From Flectonema sp. DT1601 (lineage: Eukaryota; Euglenozoa; Diplonemea; Diplonemida; Diplonemidae), in the NCBI GenBank assembly GCA_964019425.1, contig OZ025786.1, forward strand, positions 1,445,945-1,509,944: DNA of 64,000 bases, given 5' to 3'. The notes beneath the pieces are model-generated. The model was given only the letters and a program-made list of their open reading frames with translations, searched no databases and was not told the DNA's origin. This document shows, piece by piece, positions 10,064 through 20,214 of this stretch. Within the stretch, counting starts at the first letter, position 1. The number at the start of each line of letters is the position of its first letter. Both the position numbers and the translations under genes were made by a program.

Positions 10064-11686
10064 CGCTTATCTGATGACTGAGCGACCTGAGAATGGGCAC
10101 TTGGAAACATTCCGTTTTTTATTCTCTTTGTTATCCTAGATAGCTGCTTAGAACAAAATAATTTTAAAAAAAAAAGAAATTGTGACCTTTGGTCGCATTT
10201 CATTTTTTATGTTGATGTTCGTCTGTGGATTGTACTGTTCTTCTTGGTGCTGCCAAGTACAAAAAGGAAAAAAAAAAAAAAAAAAACCCAAAGCTGAATT
10301 TTTTTTTATTATTGTTTTAGTACTACAGTTAAGTTTTTTTTTTTTTTTTTTTTTTTTCTTCTTTTCTTTCTATTCGTGACTGTTCGTCACTCAACAGGTA
10401 TATATCTCTATTCGCTTGAAAAGGTAAGTTACGTTTTTTGCGCCCGAAAGAGGAGTTTTTTTTATATACATTTTTTTTTTTTTTTGAATGTTTCCTCTCC
10501 CGTGAAGAACAATAATAATCTTTGAAAGCCTTTGTTTTTATTTTTATTTTTTTTGATTGGCCTCATTGAAAAAATTGGGGGGAACAAAAAAAAAAAAAAA
10601 AAATGAAAAATAAAATATTATAGCTATAATATTTTTTTCTATAGCGTGTACAGCTGCAACAAGTGGCGATCATTTTGGCTATTTTCTATCACCCAGCCGA
10701 GGAGTTGGTTTTTATGTTTAGTTTATACTCTTGTTGCTGTTTTTTTTTTTTTTTTTTTTTTCAAAAAACCTATCATTTATATTTATAAGCACTTTTTGTT
10801 AAAAAAAAAAAAAGTGCTTTTTTATTCCACAAAACCTACAAGCAAATCAACGGTTGTCTTCATTAGAGGTTTGACCTCCCTGGCTTCGATAAAAATAAAT
10901 AACTAAAAATTTAAAAAAAAAAAAAAAAAAAAATTGATTTAAAAAAAAAAAAAAAAAAAACTCGTTAATGGGTTATTAGTTAGCATTTATTAAAGTTGGG
11001 ATATATTCCTTGGAGATAATCGTAATCACATCCCAAACTATTCTTGTATTTTTCTTTTTTTTTTTTTTTGCGTTTATCAGCCCGTCTTTACACTGCCTGC
11101 TTCGTGCATGTGGTGCAGTCTTGGTAGTCACTTCAGGTCAATTGACGTCTCTTCTCGCCTGTGAATCTCACGGTTGTGGTACCCAGTGAGCTTCTCCACA
11201 AGTTTGACTTCCCTGACTTCGATAAATAAATTCTTTTTTTTTTTTTTTTAATTTTATTCTTTTATATATTGGGATTTTGCTTGCATCGTTGAAGAGGGTG
11301 AGACTTCCCCCAAAATAGTTTTATCATCTACCCTCTTACAGACTTACTACTGTGCAACCCTATTTGGGATTTTTTTTTTTTTTTTTTATTACTTAGTTTC
11401 AGAGGGTGATCCGCTTTATTACTTCTGGGCTATATCTGAGTGGTTCTATTTCTTTTATTATTCTCCTTTTAGAAAAATTTATCAGTTTATTTTCTTTTTT
11501 TTTTTTGTGGTCACCTTCAAAAAAAACCAAAACGAAGAAAAAAAAAAAAAAAAAAAAAAAAAGAAAAGAGTAGCGAAACGATGCAATTTTTTCACATTGC
11601 ACACTATTCACATTACCTTGTCATCAAAAACATAGCATATCTGTTTTTTTTTTTTCTCTTTTTAGTAACAGTTATTAATACACTAT
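9555..11686. other. Homopolymer-rich intergenic region
   Basis: No gene is seen. Numerous A and T runs reach over 25 bases. It contains a 24-bp perfect palindrome at 10612-10635, an 11-bp inverted repeat around 10780-10823, and a direct repeat pair near 10868-10898 and 11203-11230. Confidence 0.55.
11641..11665 (+). promoter_or_regulatory. Probable trans-splice acceptor
   Basis: A run of T with C ends in TAG at 11663-11665, 21 bases before the ATG at 11687. No upstream exon is visible. It fits a leader-addition site. Confidence 0.5.
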
Positions 11687-14527
11687 ATGGATACAGTTGA
11701 AATAGATAACAAATCTAAACTATTCTTTCAGTTCCTAATAAACATGAGCCTAGACACATATATTAGAGATGAAGGAAAACACTATCACGATTCATTACTC
11801 TACAGGAGATTAGCTCTCTTACCTGGTCTTTGTAACGGAAAACTATCCGGTCCTAGTGGAGTTGTGTTAAAGGGTGAACCTGCTGTACCTGCATTGCAAA
11901 ATAGAGTTGAGGATTTTGTATATGAAGAAAGTTATATTCCGGGTCAAAGAAGAGCACCGGTAGCGTCTTCGTCGAGAGGGTTAGCAAGCAGTGATACGAA
12001 GAGTTGTACTTTAAAAAGAAGCATAGAACGGAAACGAGCACAGCGATTAGGAGGTGGGGTTATTATGGTATCACCACAGAAGACGAAAGGATCAAAAGAT
12101 GCATACTATCCAAGATCGCCGAATTCAGAACGAATTCAAGCTTCTCCGCTTTCCCCTTCTGCTCCTTCTTTGAGGGTTGCTGCGGTCGAAAATGATTCGA
12201 ATTCAGGTTTCGAAGGGCTTCACAAAGCAATTAGAGAAACCATCAGTCATGTATCAACCACAGAGTCAATCTGTCTAACCGATTGCCTTACTCGTTTATC
12301 TGCACATGTGAAGGCTTACACCCACAATAGAGATTCTGAAAAATTATTAAAATATTTAACAAATATCAAAGAATCTATTTGTGAATCATCCACTGCCCCG
12401 ACTCACAACAGAACAGGATTAGCTTTATTTATGTTAGATCACGTTTTTTATCTCATGGGATCTATTCACCCAGCACTCAAAAGTGTAATGCTCTGGTGCC
12501 GACAAGAGATATGTGCAGCTGTTTTTGCACCAGAGACGAATACCCATCCCGATGATTTTGGAAAAGAAGAACCGTCAGTGTCTGGAGAAGTTTATACAGG
12601 TCCTCCTTTATTACCGAACTCAGAAGATCATCTTAGCATTTATGAAGATGGATATGTGGAAAAAAAACTTGAAAGTTATAGTGGAAGAATGACCTATGAG
12701 GATAATATTGATTTACAACAACATTTTTGTTCTGCTAATAACTTGATGAGAGAAGAGAGAGTGTATACCATGCGACTGCTTGTTGCTGAGAAAGAAGTAT
12801 CAAAATACTATCAAAGGACCGTAACAGGAATTCTATTCAAAGCATGGAGGCAATGTATTCGGGGAACTAAATCAGATCGTCAAATGGCAGAGGAAAAACT
12901 TTTACTTGAAAGGGAATTGTCACTGGCCAAGAGAGCAACTGCTGAACAGGCAAAGGAAAAAAACAGAGTAGAAGCTTGCCTTTATGAGCAAATTACGAAG
13001 GTAAATAACAAAGCAAAAGAACTGGCGAAATCCTTAGCGACAACAGAACAAACACTAAAAACTGAAACAAGCAAACTTGCTGAAGGCCAACGCGAACTCT
13101 TTCAAATAAGAGCAGAAAAGGTAATTCAGAGAGACCGAGTCAAGAGGATGATAGCAAAGGTTGAAGAAGCAGAGGTAAGAGATCAACAATCAAAAAAACG
13201 TTTGCAAGAGAGTTTAAAAGAGCTATCTTTTGCTAAAGAAGCAGTCAAACAACACGATCACCTAGTTGACCAATGCAAGTTAGTAATAAAGCAATTACAT
13301 TATCCCAAAACAGTTCGGAATACCATTCCGATATCACCCGGAATCTTGGGGGAATTCACTCAACAGATGCTTCAAAGCATCTCAACTCATCAAAATTTTT
13401 GCAATCGACTAGCTGAAGGATTGCACAACTTAGTACCTCTTATTATCACGACTAAAGACATTACAAAAACCAACGAAATAACCAATGCGATCGAATTGTC
13501 GAAGAAAGCATACGAACTGTTAGTACGAGTTTTGGGAAGTGATATTCCATTTCATCCGAATAGCTTCTTACCTCCGGTACTACCACGTACTGTTGGAGAA
13601 GTCATGAGTCTTATAGTCATTGAAACATCATCACCAAAACTGCAACCAGATACTTCCTACATGTCAGATCAAGAGCTCTCAAGAAAACTAAATTACTGTG
13701 CTACCGAAACAGTTAAGTATTCAAAGATATGTTCTGAGGTTGTGAAAGATTTAATAAGGTGGCCTTCTGATTATGGAAAGGTTCCTGTAAATCCGAGTAC
13801 GAGTATACCATCAAAGGAAGCAGTTGCCGGGATGTTACCTCGAAATAAGTCAAAATACACGTCTTCCGTATTAAATAGAATGGCTGAACATTCTACTGAT
13901 GTGACGCTATTAGCAGGTGTTTACAGTTCTATTTACCTGATTCGATCTGGAGTAAAGGAAATGATGTTGGATACGAGACTCTCATCTGATGTTCAGAAAG
14001 CAGTTCTTCAAGAAGTTCCTCAGAGTCATCAAACAGAAATAACACCAAGCATGCTTTCTACTGCTTTGTTGAAAGGTGCCTTGGTATTGAATCCTCATCT
14101 TGCCCCGGATTTAGCATTTGAATCGTTTATGCACGATTCTATATTAAGGTATTGTGGAGTAAAGGAGGCTTTCGCAACGACGTATAATAATGTGTTGTCG
14201 ATGTTTTATCCAAAAATTATTGTTTTGTTTGGTAAACTCGGTCCTAATAATGGAATTCGGTTTTCGAGTTTGCAGACGTTCTTCGAGAACTGTTCATTGC
14301 TTGGATCAGATATGACTGATTCATGGCATCGACTTAACCAATACTCTCTTAGAAAAATATTCGATACAGCTCTTCGACTTGAAACGACAAATTTACAGTC
14401 AATCGATCTGCATCAGTTTGTATTCGTATTATTGCTGACTACACAAATGTATTATCCGTTAGCAACGATTGCGTTTGGTGACCGTTTTCGGAGGTTTTTG
14501 GAAGACCATATTCTAAAACAACATTAA
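11687..14527 (+). CDS. Coiled-coil protein of unknown function (946 aa)
   Basis: 946 residues, no signal peptide or membrane span. The first third is polar and Ser-rich. About residues 130-170 hold basic SP-rich stretches (SPQKTKG, SPNSERIQ, SPLSPS). Residues about 362-540 form a long charged coiled coil that begins with a TGILFKAWRQCIRG segment resembling the Trp/Arg-containing helices of cytoskeletal scaffold proteins. The C-terminal third is mostly helical and globular-looking. I do not recognise a named family. Its composition suits a flagellar or cytoskeletal scaffold, which is inference only. The start is the first ATG after a T-rich TAG acceptor. Confidence 0.75.
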   Translation: MDTVEIDNKSKLFFQFLINMSLDTYIRDEGKHYHDSLLYRRLALLPGLCNGKLSGPSGVVLKGEPAVPALQNRVEDFVYEESYIPGQRRAPVASSSRGLASSDTKSCTLKRSIERKRAQRLGGGVIMVSPQKTKGSKDAYYPRSPNSERIQASPLSPSAPSLRVAAVENDSNSGFEGLHKAIRETISHVSTTESICLTDCLTRLSAHVKAYTHNRDSEKLLKYLTNIKESICESSTAPTHNRTGLALFMLDHVFYLMGSIHPALKSVMLWCRQEICAAVFAPETNTHPDDFGKEEPSVSGEVYTGPPLLPNSEDHLSIYEDGYVEKKLESYSGRMTYEDNIDLQQHFCSANNLMREERVYTMRLLVAEKEVSKYYQRTVTGILFKAWRQCIRGTKSDRQMAEEKLLLERELSLAKRATAEQAKEKNRVEACLYEQITKVNNKAKELAKSLATTEQTLKTETSKLAEGQRELFQIRAEKVIQRDRVKRMIAKVEEAEVRDQQSKKRLQESLKELSFAKEAVKQHDHLVDQCKLVIKQLHYPKTVRNTIPISPGILGEFTQQMLQSISTHQNFCNRLAEGLHNLVPLIITTKDITKTNEITNAIELSKKAYELLVRVLGSDIPFHPNSFLPPVLPRTVGEVMSLIVIETSSPKLQPDTSYMSDQELSRKLNYCATETVKYSKICSEVVKDLIRWPSDYGKVPVNPSTSIPSKEAVAGMLPRNKSKYTSSVLNRMAEHSTDVTLLAGVYSSIYLIRSGVKEMMLDTRLSSDVQKAVLQEVPQSHQTEITPSMLSTALLKGALVLNPHLAPDLAFESFMHDSILRYCGVKEAFATTYNNVLSMFYPKIIVLFGKLGPNNGIRFSSLQTFFENCSLLGSDMTDSWHRLNQYSLRKIFDTALRLETTNLQSIDLHQFVFVLLLTTQMYYPLATIAFGDRFRRFLEDHILKQH

Positions 14528-14871
14528 CAATCGTACTGTCGAATGGAAACAAAAAAAACAATTTCTTTTTCTTCTTCTTCCGTTTTGTTTGTTTCAAATA
14601 GTTTATTTACACTTGTAATTAGTCATCGAGAACGACGACAATACGAAATGTGATATTTTTATTTATTATTATTTTTTTCTCCAGTAAGACAAGAAATATA
14701 GTTTTCTCTTTTTATGTTTACTTTTTTTTTCTAAACGTAATTTCTTTTGATTAACAACTACAAATATATTTTCAGTCACAGTACTTTGATATTAATTTTG
14801 TTTTTAAATACCTAAAAGTTGTTATTGTTTATTTACATTGTCAAAGTTTCACACCCCTTCAGATTTCCGAA
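14528..14871. other. Short intergenic spacer
   Basis: No gene is seen in this AT-rich spacer. Its last 25 bases run into CACCCCTTCAG (AG at 14861-14862), a likely splice acceptor ten bases before the next ATG. Confidence 0.5.
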
Positions 14872-16140
14872 ATGGGACCTTCACCGGGTTGGTTTATTAG
14901 GGGAGAACGTCCCCATGATGAATCAGGCTTAACAAGAAAAAAGAAACTAAGAGAAGCTCAAAAAGAAGCAGAAAATTTCATAGCTGGAAAGAGCGATGAA
15001 TGGATGGGAAGAGTGTTGACTAGCAGAAGCGATATTTATGAACCAAAAGAAATATTATGCAGCGCATACGATTGTTTTGATTTTGACTTACCACTGCAGT
15101 CAGCTGAAGCACCAGCTGAGAAGTACGATTACGACGTGTCAAAAGAAAGAAAATGGTTCAATCCAAGAAATACTATTTCAGTTAACAGAAATCCTGTGCA
15201 GGAGCAAATGCATCAAACTATATCAGGAATGTGTCCCACCTTACAAAGTGACATTCAAGAGATTAGACTACCGAAAGCTTCCATTTCAATGACTGGTATT
15301 GGATCGCTCTGTCAAAATGCCTGGGATCCAACTTGTGATTCATGCGAAGACTCTACTGGTAGTTTCAAAACTCATCCAACTAGACTTCGACGAAAGCCTC
15401 AGTCTGCCAGACCACGCGGACGTTTCGTAAGTTATTCTCATCCGGGAAGCTTTAGTCTTGAAAAACGTGATCCACATTGGATCGAACGCAATAAAGAATA
15501 TTATAAATTAGAATCTGATTGGAATCGTCTGAAGTCAGATGAGGCTTTTCGACTTCGACGAATAAAACACTTGGCAATGAGAGAAGAGAATCTCACCAAA
15601 CTAAGAAACAGTATGAAGCAACGGTTTCATAAAGCTCTTGTTCAGAATGAACCGTTTGCGAGGAAAAGGTTCGACGATTATCTTCAGAAATATTTTGTTT
15701 CAATTTGTCAAAAGTCGGGTAGGAGATGCAACGTATCTCTGGAAGACACCTTCGCAGCAAAATTAAATACTACATTAGGAAGTACGAACACACCTGTTGG
15801 AGACACAGTCTTGTCGATGTTGTCAGCGAGTGATCCAATTTATCGTAATGAAAGCTTGGCTATGAAAAAAAGAAAACGAAGTAGGGGTTCTTTACTTATC
15901 CCTGCTCCGCCTGTTGTTAATGCGAGAAGAGATTCTGCTGGTCGTCTTCTTCCTGCTTCACAGCTTCGACCTCCGAGACCTGCCAAACTGCTATCGGAAA
16001 ATTCTGAAAAAATCATTGCAAAGATAGGTCGGAAACCATATTCATCATCTTGTGCACTCACACCCTCTTGGGAATTAACTCCTGAAGAAACTATCGATGA
16101 ACTCAATAACTTTGACTCTCGGGTTAACATTACAACCTGA
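14872..16140 (+). CDS. Basic protein of unknown function (422 aa)
   Basis: 422 residues. It starts at the first ATG after a C-rich CAG acceptor. The N-terminus carries a basic/charged helix (about 20-40, KKKLREAQKEAENF). The middle has an Arg-rich RKPQSARPRGRF stretch, and residues about 200-300 form a charged helical region. The Arg/Pro/Ser-Ala wording (PQSARPR) resembles short motifs in the 389-ORF neighbour downstream (RPKSANPR). No domain family is recognised. It lies 344 bases after the coiled-coil gene and 259 before the PAN gene, in the same orientation, consistent with one polycistron. Confidence 0.7.
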   Translation: MGPSPGWFIRGERPHDESGLTRKKKLREAQKEAENFIAGKSDEWMGRVLTSRSDIYEPKEILCSAYDCFDFDLPLQSAEAPAEKYDYDVSKERKWFNPRNTISVNRNPVQEQMHQTISGMCPTLQSDIQEIRLPKASISMTGIGSLCQNAWDPTCDSCEDSTGSFKTHPTRLRRKPQSARPRGRFVSYSHPGSFSLEKRDPHWIERNKEYYKLESDWNRLKSDEAFRLRRIKHLAMREENLTKLRNSMKQRFHKALVQNEPFARKRFDDYLQKYFVSICQKSGRRCNVSLEDTFAAKLNTTLGSTNTPVGDTVLSMLSASDPIYRNESLAMKKRKRSRGSLLIPAPPVVNARRDSAGRLLPASQLRPPRPAKLLSENSEKIIAKIGRKPYSSSCALTPSWELTPEETIDELNNFDSRVNITT

Positions 16141-16339
16141 ACATATTTATGTTATTGGTTGGTAACGACTGTTGTCTTGCTTTTCTTTTTATTATAGCGT
16201 CTCTCTTATTGATTTGTTCTTTACAGAACCGGAGATGGTGATGCTACTTCAGAATTGTAGTCATGAGCGAATTATTATTTTTTGTTACCCTAAGTACTTT
16301 AGTCTTACAGGGATTATTTCAAACAATTGGTTTGTCGAA

Positions 16340-16381
16340 CTGCTACCTCTGTTCTCACTCTTACTCTCACTCCTCTCACAG
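16340..16381 (+). promoter_or_regulatory. Probable trans-splice acceptor deciding the start of the PAN protein
   Basis: About 40 bases rich in CT dinucleotides end in CACAG at 16377-16381. The next in-frame ATG, 16400, begins a good signal peptide. The longer frame opened at 16172 would be cut by this acceptor. Confidence 0.5.
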
Positions 16382-16399
16382 GATGTAGGATTAAATACA

Positions 16400-17926
16400 A
16401 TGTTGCTTTCTGTGATATTTATATCAACGTACTTTAGTAGTTGCTATGAGAATGGCGTTGATTATGATGTCAGTAATACCATTCAAACAATATCAAACAC
16501 ACCATCTCCGTCTCAATGTCAAGAGCATTGCGGTAACAGTTCAAAATGTTTCTCATGGACGTGGAATAACACTAACCACTGTGATTTAAAAAGAGACATA
16601 TACGGGAGAGCTCCCGATAGATATTGGTCAATGGTGAAAAGCTTTCCTGAATTACCAAAAACAAAAATGGGATACGTGTCAGGACCCAAGCGTTGTCCAG
16701 ACACACCATCTCAAACATTCACAAGAAAAGATTTGATAAATGAAATTATTAAATTGAGTAATTGTAAATTTGATAATCTAGAAGAAGCAAAAACAATACT
16801 ATCAGAATGCGGAATGAAATCATCGAAAAGGAATTCGCAATTTAGTCATTGGCAAGTATCTCATTCTAGCAGCAGTTATAAAAGAACATATCCAAGAAGA
16901 CAGTGGGAAGACTGTACCGTCGAAAATCGATTTTGCAGATGCTCTACCGCAGTACGTTTTGGTACCCAAGATTGGTGGTCTCAACCATCTCCGATTTTAA
17001 AAAGTTCATTAAAATGCGTGGAACCGAATTTCAAATTCAGTACTTTACAAAAACAACGAAAACCACTTGGAAGAAGACGATGTCAATGTCTAACAAGTGA
17101 ATCAGAGATGACCAAGGCTAAGAATGGTGCTTACCTAGCAATGTCTGTAGGAGTTAAGTCAAATGTTTCTAGTGAATGTGAATTACACGCATCCATGATG
17201 TCTGAAAAGATTAACATGTTATCTGGAGGATGGGGTGAAACTATTCCTCACATCCTCCTCGGACTGGCAGGACATTGCTTGGAATTACCAAAATGGATTT
17301 CACTCGCATCATGGAAACAAGATGCAAAAACATTTCGACTTCCATGCGAATCACTCACGGCATTCGATTTCAACTCAATTGAGCATAGTAATACAGGTTT
17401 ATATTACACACAGAGGATTAATCATTGGAGATGGATGCCAATGAATATATCTGTTGGGATTCAAACAGCTGTTTTGGAATTGTTTGGTGTTGAGATACCA
17501 ACCAAATTACATGGAGGACCAATTGGCAATCCAGAAATAAAGATGTGGAGTAAACTAGGTTGGTCACATCCATGCTGTCAGTATCATGTGGTGTCGCTGG
17601 ATGCTCAAAGGGCTTATGCGCAATTCTTGCTTCTAATTTCTATTCATATCGCAGATGGTACTGATGTTGATTCTGCTGCTGCTTCTGCTGGCTGTTTTCT
17701 TTGGTTGGGTCCTTCTGTTGGATGCGTTTCAAGATATTTTGGTTATCTTACTGAAGCTTTATTTATTCTGTTTACCTATCTAACGCAGCGATTGGTTCCT
17801 CTAGCCCCAGGTTCTCAAGGGTTTGAATGCTCCTCACACATGATAAGTAACCATACTCTGTACGGTGCTGTGACTCATGATGCTATTAATGTTGTTTTTA
17901 GAGAAAAGTTTTTGCTAACAAATTGA
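16400..17926 (+). CDS. Secreted PAN/apple-domain protein
   Basis: 508 residues from the ATG at 16400. An in-frame ATG at 16172 would add 76 residues but lies upstream of the acceptor. Residues 1-16 are a signal peptide (MLLSVIFISTYFSSC). Residues about 17-85 have the PAN/apple pattern: ENGVDYD, then SPSQCQEHC, then CFSWTWN and CDLKRD. A second Cys-rich stretch follows (CRCSTAVRFGTQDWWS ... CVEPNFKF ... RRCQC), a pattern I associate with secreted protist proteins without a firm name. The remaining 300 residues have scattered Cys and Trp and no clear membrane anchor, apart from a hydrophobic patch near 445-475. PAN domains bind protein or carbohydrate, so a secreted or surface binding role is likely. 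The substrate is unknown. Confidence 0.7.
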   Translation: MLLSVIFISTYFSSCYENGVDYDVSNTIQTISNTPSPSQCQEHCGNSSKCFSWTWNNTNHCDLKRDIYGRAPDRYWSMVKSFPELPKTKMGYVSGPKRCPDTPSQTFTRKDLINEIIKLSNCKFDNLEEAKTILSECGMKSSKRNSQFSHWQVSHSSSSYKRTYPRRQWEDCTVENRFCRCSTAVRFGTQDWWSQPSPILKSSLKCVEPNFKFSTLQKQRKPLGRRRCQCLTSESEMTKAKNGAYLAMSVGVKSNVSSECELHASMMSEKINMLSGGWGETIPHILLGLAGHCLELPKWISLASWKQDAKTFRLPCESLTAFDFNSIEHSNTGLYYTQRINHWRWMPMNISVGIQTAVLELFGVEIPTKLHGGPIGNPEIKMWSKLGWSHPCCQYHVVSLDAQRAYAQFLLLISIHIADGTDVDSAAASAGCFLWLGPSVGCVSRYFGYLTEALFILFTYLTQRLVPLAPGSQGFECSSHMISNHTLYGAVTHDAINVVFREKFLLTN

Positions 17927-17955
17927 TAAAGCTCTTTCTTTTGTTTATTTTTCCT

Positions 17956-17988
<33 letters not shown>

Positions 17989-18128
17989 TGTCGACGAGAT
18001 TAATAGAAAAAATTGTTATATTTTTTTTTTTTTTATATAACTCTTTTGTTTTTTTAAGAAAGGATATTCACACACCCCCCTCCACTCACATATGTGTTGA
18101 AACAAAAAAAAGACTTCTTGTCTTACGG

Positions 18129-19157
18129 ATGATGATGTCTGTCGCGGCTCGACCAAAATCAGCAAATCCACGTTATAATCAGCATTGGAATAAGAGAAAT
18201 TCTGAAGTTGAGGAAGAGCTACACAGAACTAGCAGTATTTTGTGGGCTTCTAATGGTGCAGATGTTTCAATCGATTTGATTGAAAGACCGAAGACTAGTA
18301 ATCCTGTGGCGGAGAAACAAAATACGTCGGAAGTATTTGTTCCAGCAGCTACGAGTGATCCACAAATTTTATGGGCTGATATTTCTCCTGTTGGTGTTCC
18401 GGTTGTCAGACCTGCGACTTCAAACCCGCGAAGAGAAAATGAATCTGAGTCCATTCCAATATCTGACCAATCTAACAGCTCAACAGGAGCTGTTCTTTGG
18501 TCTAGTGATGGAGGTCTATCTCCAAGATCTGTTGCTCGTCCTCATACATACAATTCACAGTTAGTCCCTCAAGACTCACTCGCTCAGAATTCTTGTACTG
18601 CAGGAAGTGAAGTTCTTTGGTCAAGTGAAGGACATGTTGACTACGATCTGGTTGCCAGACCTCATGCGATAAATAAACAACTTGAGCGTGAGAGTGAAAG
18701 AGGAGATCTGACTCTTTCAAATCAAGGAGTGAACTCATCAGAAGTGTTATGGTCTGCTGATGATGTCAGTGTTGAGAATGGAGGACGAATGGCATCACCA
18801 GTTTCTACAACAGAATTAGACGTGTCGATCGGAGAGTCTAAAATCTCACCAAGACCTTACTCTGCACCAGTTCGAAAGTGTGTCAATGACTTGGCTGTGA
18901 CGGAAGCTGTTCGCGCACTTGCTCAGATGATGGAACCCACCGACTCTGAAATCAGAAATATATTTAAACACCTCAGTCCTGATAGCTCCACAGACACGAT
19001 CACAAAGAAAGCTTTTTGTTCTTTCTATTCGTCGATCGAACATTTCGGAGCTCCTCACAATGCTCGATCAACCTGCTCTAGATTCAATCGTTGCGGATCA
19101 GAGAGACTTTGCTATGACGAATTCGCGATAATTATGTTACGATTCGCAAGTCAATGA
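18129..19157 (+). CDS. VLWSS-repeat protein with EF-hand-like C-terminus
   Basis: 342 residues from the ATG at 18129; the in-frame extension to 17988 is poly-Phe encoded by T runs and unlikely to be translated. It contains five tandem degenerate units of about 40-45 residues. Each unit has a core ILWASNG / ILWADIS / VLWSSDG / VLWSSEG / VLWSADD, followed about 10-15 residues later by an RPxTxN-type motif (ERPKTSNP, VRPATSNP, ARPHTYNS, ARPHAINK). The N-terminus itself opens with ARPKSANPRYN. The last 80 residues are helical, with an EF-hand-pair-like layout but weak loops. I do not recognise the repeat. Short RPxSAxP motifs are common in axonemal and microtubule-associated proteins, so a cytoskeletal role is a guess. 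A two-codon upstream ORF lies at 18092-18100. Confidence 0.7.
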   Translation: MMMSVAARPKSANPRYNQHWNKRNSEVEEELHRTSSILWASNGADVSIDLIERPKTSNPVAEKQNTSEVFVPAATSDPQILWADISPVGVPVVRPATSNPRRENESESIPISDQSNSSTGAVLWSSDGGLSPRSVARPHTYNSQLVPQDSLAQNSCTAGSEVLWSSEGHVDYDLVARPHAINKQLERESERGDLTLSNQGVNSSEVLWSADDVSVENGGRMASPVSTTELDVSIGESKISPRPYSAPVRKCVNDLAVTEAVRALAQMMEPTDSEIRNIFKHLSPDSSTDTITKKAFCSFYSSIEHFGAPHNARSTCSRFNRCGSERLCYDEFAIIMLRFASQ

Positions 19158-20214
19158 TTTCCCTTGTCGGGTGAAATGATTGCTTTTTTTATAACTTTCT
19201 TTTGAACTGTTGGATTCAGGAGAATTTAAAAAAAAAAAAAAAAAAAAATCATCTTTAAGTAGCCCTCTTTGTATGATATGATTAAAAAAAAAAAAAGAAT
19301 TATTTCGGTGAGCGCGTTTTGTTTAAAGAGCTTTCCTCTTGCCTTTCCGTCCTGTTTTTTTTTTTTTTTTTTCTCTTTTTCAGGGAAAGGAAAAAAAAAA
19401 AAAAAAAAAAAAAGGCTGCGATCTCCTGTCTGAACAGGTTTCTACCGTTTCAGCTTGAATGGCAGCAGCTAAGCAGTTGCCGTGTTTGGCGAGATTATTA
19501 AAAAAGAAAATGAAGCATTAGTGGTCTGTAGCCTCATGTCCGCTCGCAAATTAATTTACACTAAGCGGACCTCTTTCTATATATTTTTTTCTTTAGTCTC
19601 CTTTTGTGATTATGAATACATTCTTACTACTTACCTCCCTTTTGTGTCGCATGCGTTAGCAAATTTATTATTTTTAGTTTTTTTTGTATGGAAAGAAGTT
19701 TTTTTTAATTCGCAGGTTGTTTTGTAAGAAACTGTCCTTAACTTTCTTTTTTTTTTCATTGGTGTAGAAGCTGCAGTTTCCACTGAGCGTTGACATCGAA
19801 TTGTGACCCTGACTCCCTTTTCCCCTTTCTCTCGTTAAACGATATTACTATTGTGCTTTATTTTTATTTTTGTCTTTTTTTTTTGCACCGACGAAGTCGG
19901 AGAATAAACTATTCAGATTAAGGGCCGTTTATTTATTAAGTCATGTTTTATCTATTTCCTCGTGCAGCCAGTAAAAACTAGCTGCGATCAAACAAAATAT
20001 AATGCTTTATCTGAATGGTTTTTTTCCCCCCTTTGATTTTGTGATTTTTAGAACAGCTTGTGTCTGCTGCTAAACTTTTTTTTTTTTTTTTTTTTCCCGT
20101 TCTCCTCCATTGAAGTAATTTTGAAAAATACCGTTGTTGTTTTATTTTTTTTTTATATCATCAAAAAAACAGAATAAAAATTAACTTTTCGACAATTCTC
20201 TTCACAGATGGAGG
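19158..20214. other. Intergenic spacer with A/T runs
   Basis: No gene is recognised in this stretch. It contains several poly-T and poly-A runs, including an adjacent T-run/A-run pair near 19355-19415 that could fold back. It ends with a TTCACAG acceptor at 20201-20207. Confidence 0.5.
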
